This document shows, piece by piece, positions 13,527-30,265 of a stretch of 64,000 nt of DNA (position 1 is the stretch's first letter; each line of letters opens with the position of its first letter). The stretch is taken from NCBI RefSeq assembly GCF_003369915.1, contig NW_022881603.1, positions 22,069,515 to 22,133,514 of the forward strand, read 5' to 3'. The position numbers and the translations under genes were made by a program. A model generated the notes under the pieces. The model saw nothing but the letters and a program-made list of their open reading frames with translations. It ran no database searches and was not told the origin of the DNA. The stretch is from Drosophila miranda (taxonomy: Eukaryota; Arthropoda; Insecta; Diptera; Drosophilidae).

Positions 13527-13750
13527 ATTCAAAATATAGTTACTACGGTACAAGAGAAATTGTACCTAGAATCCAATATCACAATTTTAGCTAGTCAGAA
13601 AAATTTATAAATTATATTTGTATAGCTTATAGAGACAACTAAATTTATCAAATGACCAAGCCGGGTCACAAGCTCGCAAAACTCTGCGTATCCTTTAATT
13701 CTTGTTCAATAATATATAGTTCAAACATTGTCCTGTCCGCTTCATCGGTC

Positions 13751-13790
13751 CGGCAACGCCAGGTGGCCGAGCGGCGTTGCCAGTGCGACA
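13751..13790. promoter_or_regulatory. Inverted GGCAACGCC pair upstream of CysRS
   Basis: GGCAACGCC at about 13752-13760 and its reverse complement GGCGTTGCC at about 13779-13787 flank a 20-nt spacer, 80 nt upstream of the CysRS start codon. GGCARCG is the core of Ohler motif 7, a fly core-promoter element, so this is a plausible CysRS promoter; it could also form a stem-loop in RNA. Confidence 0.45.
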
Positions 13791-13869
13791 GAACTGTTTC
13801 TCTGCTGACGAAATATTTGCCGCAATGCAAGAACAAGTGCAAGAGATTTATTTACCAATATAAAGAATA

Positions 13870-16800
13870 ATGTCTAAGCGTGTACAACCTGCGTGGCAAG
13901 CACCGAAGCCAGCGGAGCGGCCAAAGCTACGGCTGTACAACAGCCTGACGAGACAAAAGGAGGATTTCGTGCCGCTGGATGGGAACAATGTAACCTGGTA
14001 TAGCTGCGGGCCGACTGTCTACGATGCCTCGCACATGGGACACGCACGGTAAGCGCCACATCACCATCGCGGAGTGGGTATCTTATCTATTCCGTTCTTA
14101 GGTCTTACATTTCCTTCGATATTCTGAGACGCATTCTGGCCGACTACTTTGGGTACGACATCCACTGACAAAGGCATCAAGCGCGCTCGTCAGAACCATT
14201 TCTTTGAAGAATATGCCGGCGAATCAGCGAATTTACCCCTCGACCAGTTGTTGGATCATCAGAAGGAAGTGCTTTTCCGATTTCAGGAAACGTGCGCAAA
14301 GAACACGGATCTCGATAAGAAGGTGATGCTGGACAAGACTCTGCAGCGTATGAACGATGCCGTTGTTGCACTCACAACGGCGGTTAGCCAAGGAGACGAA
14401 AAGGGCATCGCTGAGAAGCGACAACTCTACCTAAACGAAGCCAAGGACCCGATTGCCGAGTGGTTGGATGGCAAGAAGGGAGCTGGGATCAATGACAATG
14501 CTGTTTTTGAATCTCTGCCCCGCTGCTGGGAAGACCAGTTTCACAACGACATGAAGTCACTAAACGTGAGTCGTGAAAAATGAGTTCCAGAACTTTACCC
14601 TATTGTATCTCTTGGGAAATTCCAGATTCTCCCACCAGATGTGCTCACGCGTGCCACAGATTGTGGCCTTTATTCAAAAGATCATCGACAACGGCCTCGC
14701 CTATGCAGCCAACAATTCCGTCTACTTTGATGTAAACGGCTTCGACAGGAAAGAGAAGCATCACTACGTCAAGCTGGTGCCAGAGGCGTATGGCGACACC
14801 AAGACACTGCAGGAGGGTGAAGGGGAGTTGTCTGTGGCCGAGGATCGACTCTCAGAGAAGCGTTCGGCCAACGATTTTGCCCTGTGGAAGGCCAGCAAGG
14901 CCAGCGAGCCCTGGTGGGACAGTCCCTAAGGACGAGGTCGTCCCGGATGGCACATCGAGTGCTCCGCCATGGCCTCGGACATCTTCGGTTCAACATTCGA
15001 CATACACACAGGGGGCGTGGATCTAAAGTTCCCACACCACGACAATGAGTTGGCCCAGTCGGAGGCGGCATTCAACGAGTCCGAGTGGGTCAAATACTTC
15101 CTACACACTGGCCATCTCACAATTGCCGGCTGCAAGATGTCCAAGTCTCTCAAGAATTTCGTCACCATTCAAGAGGCGCTGAAAAAGCATTCGGCAACCC
15201 AGCTGCGTCTGGCGTTCCTCCACTCGTGGAAGGATACGCTCGACTACTCGGAGAACACCATGGAAATGGCCACGCAATACGAGAAGTTCCTCAACGTAAG
15301 CACCATCATCTTTGCTATAATGAAAGTCACCTCGCTAGCTAGACCTAGCTTGTCCCCTGCAGGAGTTTTTCCTGAATGTGAAAGACCTGACCCGTCACGT
15401 GCTGTCTGAAGAGCCGCGACGGCAGTTTGATGCCTGGACCGATGTTGAGGCTGCATTGCAGAAGAAGTTTTCCAGCTCCCAGGTGCAAGTGCATGCGGCC
15501 CTTTGTGGTTAGTGCTCGTTTGAGGAAACGTTTGTTCATACATTAAATTTACTAATGAATTCTTTCATGATATAGACCAGTGTTGGGTAAACATTGCTCA
15601 TTTTGGTGAACATGTTCACTTGTTCTTTTTTAGTAAGTGAGTCAACTCACTCATATTGCTCACTTTCTCTCTTAGATTGCTCAGTTACTCACTTGCTCAG
15701 TTGCTCACTTGCTCAGTTGCTGACTTGCTCACTCAGTTGTTCACTATTCATGCACAGATGGTTCCAAATTTCACTATACTTTCGAATTAGCGACATACAG
15801 AATATTTGAAAGAGTAAACAGCTTTGCCGGTAATACAAAAAGTGTGAAGTAAACGCAAATATGAGCAACAGCTGACAGATCGCAAAATGCCCTTTGAGGA
15901 GCAAAATTGCGCAAAAAGTGAGTAAAGAACAAGTGAACAAAAATGAACAAGTGAACAACAAAGAACAAGTGAGCAAAAAAGAACAAGTGAACAACAAAGA
16001 ACAAGTGAACAAAAAAGAACAGCTTGGAAGGAACATGTTCAGTTGCTCACTTAAGTGAACAACTCTTTTTTGTTCACTCACTCATGAGCAACACAACACT
16101 AATATAGACAACGTAGACGCGCAGTGCTCTCGATGCCATTCGGGAGCTTGTTCCCGCCTCCAATGTCTACATACGGGACAACAAGTCGAGACTAAATAGC
16201 CTGCTGCTGCGCAATGTGGCCACGTACATAACCGACTTGTTGCATGTGTTTGGCGCCATTGCTGGATCACGAGGTGGCATCGGATTCCCAGTGAGCGGCG
16301 GAGTCGGGCCTCAGGCAGCTGGTGGCGATCTGGAGACGACAGTGCTTCCCTATGTCCAAACTCTAGCTGAATTTCGCAATTTGGTGCGTGAGCAGGCGAA
16401 GGCATTAAAGGCATTCGATATCTTAAAGCTGTGCGACGACCTGCGTGACAATATATTGCCCAGTTTGGGAGTCCGACTCGAGGACAAAGATGGTGGCAAG
16501 TTTGCCGTCAAGCTGGTTGATCGCGACTCGCTTTTGCGCAAACGGGAGGCAAAACTGGCCGCCGAAGCAGAGAAAGCAGCTGAGAAGAAACGAAAGAAGC
16601 AGGCAGTTGCCGCAGCCGCAGCAGCCAAGAATGCGCAGCGTCGCGTCAATCCCAAGCAGATGTTCCTTGGCGAAACGGAAAAGTACTCGGCCTTCGATGA
16701 GAATGTAAGTTAAACATGAATCAAAGCTGGAATTTGCATTCTCTAATTAACTCAAATCTGATCCTAGGGCCTGCCGACTCTCGACAAGGAAGGCAAAGAG

Positions 16801-16893
16801 ATTAGCAAAGGACAAGTGAAAAAGCTTCAAAAACTGAAGCAGCAACAGGAACAACGCTACAAAGAGTATTTGGCATCCATAAACGAAGCCTAG
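13870..16893 (+). pseudogene. CysRS: Cysteinyl-tRNA synthetase, degenerate (copy A)
   Basis: Exons can be traced: 13870-14048, 14102-14565, 14626-15295, 15363-15507, 16108-16704, 16768-16893. Class I synthetase motifs are visible: the zinc/HIGH region [17 protein letters not shown], the [10 protein letters not shown] zinc-ligand segment, [10 protein letters not shown] and the KMSKS loop ([10 protein letters not shown]). The enzyme charges tRNA-Cys in the cytosol and is normally essential. This copy cannot be functional. After GYDIH in exon 2 (about 14160-14175) about 30 nt are missing, with loss of the frame. Near 14654 a deletion shifts frame between LTR and PQIVAF. TAA at 14927-14929 replaces the tryptophan codon expected before GRGRPGWH. 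At about 16116 two bases are missing relative to copy B. A hAT-like element also sits at the exon 5 acceptor. The 3' gene sotv is convergent. Confidence 0.9.
15578..16101. mobile_element. hAT-like non-autonomous (MITE-type) element, copy A
   Basis: A 524-bp insert begins CAGTGTTGGG and ends CAACACTA. It is flanked by a perfect 8-bp direct repeat ATATAGAC at 15570-15577 and 16102-16109, the target size of hAT transposons. Its interior is built of short TTGCTCA / TCACTTG / GAACAAGTG motifs in opposite orientations on the two sides, so the whole element can fold back. No transposase is encoded. It sits in CysRS intron 4 exactly at the 3' splice site; the target duplication repeats the ATATAG|AC acceptor. 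Confidence 0.82.
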
Positions 16894-17321
16894 TCTATAA
16901 AAACAGAGCATCAAAAGTATCGTATTGATATTAGCTTAGCATTTAAAATATTCTCATCACTGTTTCCACGCCTAATAATTTCGAAAGTCCGCTTAAAACG
17001 AATCCCATTCGTGCAGTCGTGCTAGCCTTGGGCTAATCATCATTAAAATTAAACTCTTTTCTACGATAATATCAACTTTTAATATGGATATTTGTAGGTG
17101 TGTCCTCCAGTCCAGGATTCATCACTCCAAACTAAAACAGTTTTCTATGTGAGTTTTCTATCCAGTGAGTGCGCACCAACTAGCGCTGGTTTTAACTTAG
17201 GATTGTTCATTGATATATTCGAATGCAACAGAAAAGATTCTTTCTAAATTTGAGCGCTATTCCCATAAGTCTTTGGTATTTCCATAATTATTCTACCGGA
17301 ATATCAGTGCGTCTGCGGCAT

Positions 17322-19002
<1,681 letters not shown>

Positions 19003-20702
19003 TGAAAAAGCATTCGGCAACCCAGCTGCGTCTGGCGTTCCTCCACTCGTGGAAGGATACGCTCGACTACTCGGAGAACACCATGGAAATGGCCACGCAA
19101 TACGAGAAGTTCCTCAACGTAAGCACCATCATCTTTGATATAATGAAAGTCACCTAGCTAGCTAGACCTAGCTTGTCCCCTGCAGGAGTTTTTCCTGAAT
19201 GTGAAAGACCTGACCCGTCACGTGCTGTCTGAAGAGCCGCGACGGCAGTTTGATGCCTGGACCGATGTTGAGGCTGCATTGCAGAAGAAGTTTTCCAGCT
19301 CCCAGGTGCAAGTGCATGCGGCCCTTTGTGGTTAGTGCTCGTTTGAGGAAACGTTTGTTCATACATTAAATTTACTAATGAATTCTTTCATGATATAGAC
19401 CAGTGTTGGGTAAACATTGCTCATTTTGGTGAACATGTTCACTTGTTCTTTTTTAGTAAGTGAGTCAACTCACTCATATTGCTCACTTTCTCTCTTAGAT
19501 TGCTCAGTTACTCACTTGCTCAGTTGCTCACTTGCTCACTCAGTTGTTCACTATTCATGCACAGATGGTTCCAAATTTCACTATACTTTCGAATTAGCGA
19601 CATACAGAATATTTGAAAGAGTAAACAGCTTTGCCGCTTATACAAAAAGTGTGAAGTAAACGCAAATATGAGCAACAGCTGACAGATCGCAAAATGCCCT
19701 TTGAGGAGCAAAATTGCGCAAAAAGTGAGTAAAGAACAAGTGAACAAAAATGAACAAGTGAACAACAAAGAACAAGTGAGCAAAAAAGAACAAGTGAACA
19801 ACAAAGAACAAGTGAACAAAAAAGAACAGCTTGGAAGGAACATGTTCAGTTGCTCACTTAAGTGAACAACTCTTTTTTGTTCACTCACTCATGAGCAACA
19901 CAACACTAATATAGACAACGTAGACACGCGCAGTGCTCTCGATGCCATTCGGGAGCTTGTTCCCGCCTCCAATGTCTACATACGGGACAACAAGTCGAGA
20001 CTAAATAGCCTGCTGCTGCGCAATGTGGCCACGTACATAACCGACTTGTTGCATGTGTTTGGCGCCATTGCTGGATCACGAGGTGGCATCGGATTCCCAG
20101 TGAGCGGCGGAGTCGGGCCTCAGGCAGCTGGTGGCGATCTGGAGACGACAGTGCTTCCCTATGTCCAAACTCTAGCTGAATTTCGCAATTTGGTGCGTGA
20201 GCAGGCGAAGGCATTAAAGGCATTCGATATCTTAAAGCTGTGCGACGACCTGCGTGACAATATATTGCCCAGTTTGGGAGTCCGACTCGAGGACAAAGAT
20301 GGTGGCAAGTTTGCCGTCAAGCTGGTTGATCGCGACTCGCTTTTGCGCAAACGGGAGGCAAAACTGGCCGCCGAAGCAGAGAAAGCAGCTGAGAAGAAAC
20401 GAAAGAAGCAGGCAGTTGCCGCAGCCGCAGCAGCCAAGAATGCGCAGCGTCGCGTCAATCCCAAGCAGATGTTCCTTGGCGAAACGGAAAAGTACTCGGC
20501 CTTCGATGAGAATGTAAGTTAAACATGAATCAAAGCTGGAATTTGCATTCTCTAATTAACTCAAATCTGATCCAAGGGCCTGCCGACTCTCGACAAGGAA
20601 GGCAAAGAGATTAGCAAAGGACAAGTGAAAAAGCTTCAAAAACTGCAGCAGCAACAGGAACAACGCTACAAAGAGTATTTGGCATCCATAAACGAAGCCT
20701 AG
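19003..20702 (+). pseudogene. CysRS: CysRS 3' half, duplicated fragment (copy B)
   Basis: A direct duplicate of the CysRS 3' exons: partial exon 3 from 19003, exon 4 from about 19186, exon 5 at 19915-20513 and exon 6 at 20577-20702. It starts just after the KMSKS loop and has no promoter, HIGH region or start codon, so it cannot make a synthetase. It is better preserved than copy A at the start of exon 5, where two bases missing in A are present (ACACGCGCAG). Its exon 6 acceptor reads CCAAG where copy A reads CCTAG, a weaker site. Expression could only come from read-through or a captured promoter. Confidence 0.9.
19401..19908. mobile_element. hAT-like non-autonomous element, copy B
   Basis: Same insertion as at 15578, carried along in the tandem duplication: same termini and the same ATATAGAC repeats (19393-19400 and 19909-19916). 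It is 508 bp, 16 bp shorter than copy A because one TTGCTGAC/TTGCTCAC-type subrepeat is absent. The shared target site shows the element inserted before the duplication. Confidence 0.82.
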
Positions 20703-21130
20703 TCTATAAAAACAGAGCATCAAAAGTATCGTATTGATATTAGCTTAGCATTTAAAATATTCTCATCACTGTTTCCACGCCTAATAATTTCGAAAGTCCG
20801 CTTAAAACGAATCCCATTCGTGCAGTCGTGCTAGCCTTGGGCTAATCATCATTAAAATTAAACTCTTTTCTACGATAATATCAACTTTTAATATGGATAT
20901 TTGTAGGTGTGTCCTCCAGTCCAGGATTCATCACTCCAAACTAAAACAGTTTTCTATGTGAGTTTTCTATCCAGTGAGTGCGCACCAACTAGCGCTGGTC
21001 TTGACTTAGGATTGTTCATTGATATATTCGAGTGCAACAGAAAAGATTCTTTCTAAATTTGAGCGCTATTCCCATAAGTCTTTGGTATTTCCATAATTAT
21101 TCTACCGGAATATCAGTGCGTCTGCGGCAT

Positions 21131-23355
<2,225 letters not shown>

Positions 23356-23677
23356 TTTAGCTCGGACTGCACTCCTTTATTTACATTTTGTTGGAAAAAT
23401 GGGGTCAAAACTTGTCCTGTTTTCTAGATTGGTATGACCGTTTGACAGACGCGCGAAAATGCTGTCGATACCATGTTACAGCTGAGTATTTTCCAGCTTT
23501 AACAGTGTCGACAGTGGCCAGGGAGCCAACAAAAAAATTACACAAAACCAATATATAATATATATATTATTATATAATTATAATATATAATATATTTATC
23601 TAGACTCTTCGATTACAGAGACATAACGACTTGCAAGGAGGCCGACCATAGACGGCATTTTGTTGTATCAATATTTA

Positions 23678-24244
23678 TTACTTCTCTTTCGACTGAACGC
23701 CCAATTTAGTGGCCTTGATGTCGCAATCTGGCAGCTGCTTCTTCAGCTCAAGAGCCACTTGATCCATGTTCTTTACGTAAAGCATATCAAATATGAGCAG
23801 TTGCTTCAAGTTTTTGAGTTCGCCTATTACGCCCAAACCAGAATCTCTGATGTCATAGCAGCCGGAAACTTGAAGCCGCTCCAGCGAACTTCTGATGTGC
23901 CGCAATCCTTCCAATCCATCGTTTTCCAGAGGCTTGCAGTTGTGAAAGATGACCGTGTCAATTGAATTACATCCCTTGAAATGAGCCAGTCCAATTTTCA
24001 TTATGGATGCGTTAGTGGCATCCACGACTTTGATGGCAAACTTAATCGTCTCTGCCGGCAGCGAGTTGTAGTCCTTCCACAACTTAGTCGGGTTGTCCAC
24101 AAACCTCACACCGCCTCCATTCTTCACAATCCATTCGGCACAAAGTCGATTTGGACCCACCTTGGCGAGACGCTCCGCATCCACTTGGTTGAAGGCGACT
24201 GCCACATAGCCCCATATATTGGATTTGAAGCCTGTGGCAGGCAT
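23678..24244 (-). CDS. CG10731: ATP synthase subunit s / factor B-like protein, copy B
   Basis: An intact 188-codon frame beginning MPATGFKSNIWGYVAVAFNQVD. The WGYVAVAFNQVDAERL stretch followed by three or four leucine-rich repeat-like segments (VIFHNCKPLENDGLEGL, LQVSGCYDIRDSGLGVI, LKQLLIFDML) matches the ATP5S/DMAC2L family (coupling factor B), matrix-side mitochondrial proteins linked to ATP synthase and respiratory complex assembly. Relative to copy C, 24 bp are missing upstream (after 24290), which removes an upstream ATG with a presequence-like peptide. Without it the frame starts almost at the mature domain, so mitochondrial import is doubtful. C-terminus differs from copy C (QSKEK instead of QLTEK). 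Confidence 0.75.
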   Translation of the reverse strand: MPATGFKSNIWGYVAVAFNQVDAERLAKVGPNRLCAEWIVKNGGGVRFVDNPTKLWKDYNSLPAETIKFAIKVVDATNASIMKIGLAHFKGCNSIDTVIFHNCKPLENDGLEGLRHIRSSLERLQVSGCYDIRDSGLGVIGELKNLKQLLIFDMLYVKNMDQVALELKKQLPDCDIKATKLGVQSKEK

Positions 24245-24378
24245 TTCGATGTTCTGAACTGTTTTACCACTTTTGTTAACGTTTTAGGAAGAACAGCTGT
24301 AGACGTCGTACATTATTCAGCACTGTTTAGAAGGTTGCGTTGAAAATTTGTATGTTACAATTTGTAGTCATTTTTGTA

Positions 24379-25478
24379 CTCATTTTGAGTATCGGGGTAT
24401 ATTAGATTTGTGGTAAAAGTGGATGTGTGTAACGTCCAGAAGGAATCGTTTCCGACCCCATAAAGTATATATTCTTGATCAGCATCAATAGCCGAGTCGA
24501 TTGAGCCATGTCTGTCTGTCCGTCCGTCCGTCCGCCCGTCCGTCTGTCCGACCCCTTCATCGCCTAATGCTCAAAGACTATAAGAGCTAGAGCAACGATG
24601 TTTTGGATCCAGACTTCTGTGATATGTCACTGCTACAAAAATATTTCAAAACTTCGCCCCGCCCACTTCCGCCCCCACAAAGGACGAAAATCTGTGGCAT
24701 CCACAATTTTAAACATATGAGAAAACCAAAAACGCAGAATCGTAGAGAATGACCATATCTTTTAGACTGCAGAATTCGAATTAGATCGTATTATTATTAT
24801 AGCCAGCATCAGGAAAACAATTTCATTTTTTCTCGCCCTGTCTATCTCTAACACACACGTAGCATAGCCGGCTTTGCTTAGAGTAAAACATTAGCGCCTA
24901 GATCTCATAGACTATAAAAGCTAGAGCAACCAAATTTGGTATCCACACTCCTTATATATCGGACCGAGACGAGTTTGTTTCAAAATTTCGCCACACCCCC
25001 TTCCGCCCCCGCAAAGGATGAAAATCTGGGGATATTCACAAATCTCAGAGACTATTAAGGCTAGAGTAACCAAATTTGGTATCCGCACTTCTGTTAGATC
25101 TCACTATAAAACGTATATCTCAGAATTTCGCCCTACCCCCTTCCGCCCCCACAAAGGACGAAAATCTGTTGCATCCACAATATTGCACATTCGAGAAAAC
25201 TAAAAACGCAGAATCATAGATAATGACCATATCTATCAGATTGCTGAATCTGGATCAGATCAGATCATTTTTATAGCCAATAGGAACAAATCAATTTGCA
25301 GTGGCTACGCAGCGCCCGACGTCACGCTCAGACTGATTTTCTGTCTCTCTCGCACGCACTCTTTGTCGTGTCGTTCAATATTAGCGGCGTCTGCCGGAGG
25401 AGAGCCATACTGACTTAGTATCGGGTATAACTGTAGAGTTGCGGTGTCCGCTGCAACTCACAACGTTCCCCCTCGTTT
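24379..25478 (+). mobile_element. ~1.1 kb dispersed repeat, copy 1 (non-coding)
   Basis: Inserted in a poly-T tract of the spacer; the unoccupied site is visible at about 29162-29180. The copy starts with the GTACTCATTTTGAGTATCGGGG variant of the terminal palindrome and ends CCCCCTCG followed by T's. Internally it shows GTCT/GTCC repeats, three CAAAGGACGAAAATCTG segments (with one variant), and a terminal hairpin GAGTTGCGG…GCAGCAACTC. No target duplication beyond T's. It encodes nothing. At least six other copies or pieces are in this window. Confidence 0.85.
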
Positions 25479-25768
25479 TTTTTAAATTTAATAGTAAACT
25501 CCAGTTCAAGCGCTTCATTATTTTGATGATTCTTATGTTTGTCATTTTGTCCTCCAGTCCAGGATTCATCACTCCAAACTAAAACAGTTTTCTATGTGAG
25601 TTTTCTATCCAGTGAGTGCGCACCAACTAGCGCTGGTTTTAACTTAGGATTGTTCCTTGATATATTCGAATGCAACAGAAAAGATTCTTTCTAAATTTGA
25701 GCGCTATTCCCATAAGTCTTTGGTATTTCCATAATTATTCTACCGGAATATCAGTGCGTCTGCGGCAT

Positions 25769-28048
<2,280 letters not shown>

Positions 28049-28274
28049 TTTAGCTCGGACTGCACTCCTTTTTTAACATTTTGTTGGAAAAATGGGGTCA
28101 AAACTTGTCCTGTTTTCTAGATTGGTATGACCGTTTGACAGACGGGCGAAAATGCTGTCGATACCATGTTACAGCTGAGTATTTTCCAGCACTAACAGTG
28201 TCGCCAGTGGCCAGGGAGCCAACAAAAAAATTACACAAAACCAATATATAATATATATATTATTATATAATTAT

Positions 28275-28348
28275 CACAACGGGCCGAAACCGGCCTAAGT
28301 GTGCTGGGCTCCGAGCGAGCTTGGCGGCCGTCTCTACCTCTTTACCTA
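28275..28348. other. 74-bp GC-rich insertion in AT-rich spacer
   Basis: Between the factor B stop and the sotv start, copy B has an uninterrupted run of TATA repeats (about 23560-23600). Copy C has the same run split by about 74 bp of GC-rich DNA with an inner palindrome (GGGCCGAAACCGGCC). Origin not recognised; filler DNA from repair is possible. Confidence 0.6.
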
Positions 28349-28451
28349 TTATATATTTATAATATATAATATATTTATCTAGACTCTTCGATCACAGAGA
28401 CATAACGACTTGCAAGGAGGCCGACCATACATTTTGTTGTATCAATATTTA

Positions 28452-29018
28452 TTACTTCTCTGTCAACTGAACGCCCAATTTAGTGGCCTTGATGTCGCAA
28501 TCTGGCAGCTGCTTCTTCAGCTCAAGAGCCACTTGATCCATGTTCTTTACGTAAAGCATATCAAATATGAGCAGTTGCTTCAAGTTTTTGAGTTCGCCTA
28601 TTACGCCCAAACCAGAATCTCTGATGTCATAGCAGCCGGAAACTTGAAGCCGCTCCAGCGAACTTCTGATGTGCCGCAATCCTTCCAATCCATCGTTTTC
28701 CAGAGGCTTGCAGTTGTGAAAGATGACCGTGTCAATTGAATTACATCCCTTGAAATGAGCCAGTCCAATTTTCATTATGGATGCGTTAGTGGCATCCACG
28801 ACTTTGATGGCAAACTTAATCGTCTCTGCCGGCAGCGAGTTGTAGTCCTTCCACAACTTAGTCGGGTTGTCCACAAACCTCACACCGCCTCCATTCTTCA
28901 CAATCCATTCGGCACAAAGTCGATTTGGACCCACCTTGGCGAGACGCTCCGCATCCACTTGGTTGAAGGCGACTGCCACATAGCCCCATATATTGGATTT
29001 GAAGCCTGTGGCAGGCAT
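28452..29018 (-). CDS. CG10731: ATP synthase subunit s / factor B-like protein, copy C
   Basis: Same 188-codon frame as copy B, nearly identical. Upstream, an ATG at 29083-29081 opens a peptide beginning MSVLNWIPKTLTKVVKQF, basic and amphipathic like a mitochondrial presequence, but it lies out of frame with the LRR-like domain; the two frames overlap around 29018. Family members in mammals carry an N-terminal extension of this kind, so I infer a small indel between presequence and domain, present in both copies or their ancestor. Translation from 29018 would give a domain-complete but leaderless protein. Confidence 0.75.
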   Translation of the reverse strand: MPATGFKSNIWGYVAVAFNQVDAERLAKVGPNRLCAEWIVKNGGGVRFVDNPTKLWKDYNSLPAETIKFAIKVVDATNASIMKIGLAHFKGCNSIDTVIFHNCKPLENDGLEGLRHIRSSLERLQVSGCYDIRDSGLGVIGELKNLKQLLIFDMLYVKNMDQVALELKKQLPDCDIKATKLGVQLTEK

Positions 29019-29770
29019 TTCGATGTTCTGAACTGTTTTACCACTTTTGTTAACGTTTTAGGAATCCAGTTTAATACAGACATTGCAAGAACAGCTGTAG
29101 ACGTCGTACATTACTCAGCACTGTTTAGAAGGTTGCGTTGAAAATTTGTATGTTACAATTTTTAGTCATTTTTTTTAAATTTAATAGTAAACTCCAGTTC
29201 AAGCGCTTCATTATTTTGTTGATTCTTATGTTTGTCATTTTGCATCTTACAAAGCCGACTACATTTTATGTTGTTTCCAACACTGGAACTACACTTTTTC
29301 AAATGATATTTATCCCGCAAACGAATTGGAGATCAACGGATTTAACTGCCGCTCTCTAGAATCAATAAATTTTTCATTCTAAATGCAATAAAAAATTGGA
29401 AAACGATCACAAAATCGCCGATTGGCTCTAATATTGGTATATTCAAAATAATGTATGATGCCGCCGTATTTAACTTACACTTACCGCACTAAAATACAGA
29501 TACCCTGTTTATCTACGAATAATCAAAATAATCATTTCATTCCCACTTACGTTTTATGATCAAATCTTTTTCGCTAACACCTTTTTTCAGGCAAAATCCA
29601 ATAAAAGCAAGTATTTCAAACAAGCCAGTCAAGTAGAAAATAGGTTCATTAATGTGATAAGACTATGTGGGCAGGGCTGAAAGATCTAGATAGCTAGTAA
29701 TATTCCACGGAATATAGAAAATGAGGAATATGATGCAATTTGCATACAAAAAATTCGTCAGTATATTTAC

Positions 29771-30265
29771 GGTATATTTTTTAAATAAGATGGTATATTT
29801 CGGAGGGTCGGAGCAGTGCTGCCAGATTTTGAGAGTCACCATAAGCTAAATTGACGAAAAAAATAAGCTAGACTAAGCTAAAAATTAAAAAAAAAAACTT
29901 AAAAATAAGCTAATTATACAAAAACACATCAAAATAATGAAGAATTGAATTTTATTGATATTTTGTTTTCAATTATAATTCTTTTTTAAACTTTGCACTC
30001 CTTAATTATATTTTGTATAATAGCAACAAAAAATATGAATTTTGTCCTATTTCTTAATAAAGATTGACAAATATTACAATAAAATCTAAAAACAAAATTG
30101 TTTTGTACCACATTTTTTTTAAGCCAAAATAAGCTAAATGAAATTGGAAATAAGCTAGATTTAAAGCTATTTGGTTTTAAAATAAGCCAAATCTAGCTTA
30201 AAATAAGTTGAAATGGCAACACTGGGTGGGACGGGTATATTGTATCGATAAGTGCGGTCACACTG
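29771..30265 (+). promoter_or_regulatory. lbk: lbk core promoter: motif 6 pair, DRE and motif 1
   Basis: GGTATATTT at 29771 and 29792 match Ohler motif 6. TATCGATA at 30243-30250 is a perfect DRE. CGGTCACACTG at 30255-30265 is a full motif 1 (M1BP site) 4 nt later. DRE plus motif 1 is the common TATA-less promoter type of broadly expressed fly genes. Transcription should begin close to 30265 and run right into the 5' UTR exon; the factor B gene on the opposite strand starts 1.2 kb to the left. Confidence 0.75.
29814..30224. mobile_element. Possible old hAT-type MITE beside the lbk promoter
   Basis: 411 bp starting CAGTGCTGCCA and ending TGGCAACACTG, imperfect inverted termini, with AAGCTA-rich sequence inside. 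The flanking octamers GGTCGGAG and GGTGGGAC match at 6 of 8 positions, compatible with a decayed 8-bp target duplication. The termini also resemble motif 7 (GGCAAC) promoter elements, so a promoter-associated arrangement without transposition is an alternative. Confidence 0.4.

Noticed and set aside
15580..16080. Short CRISPR-like spaced repeats (GAACAAGTGA… units)
   Set aside because: Degenerate subrepeats of a transposon-type insert with 8-bp target duplications in a eukaryotic intron; not an array.
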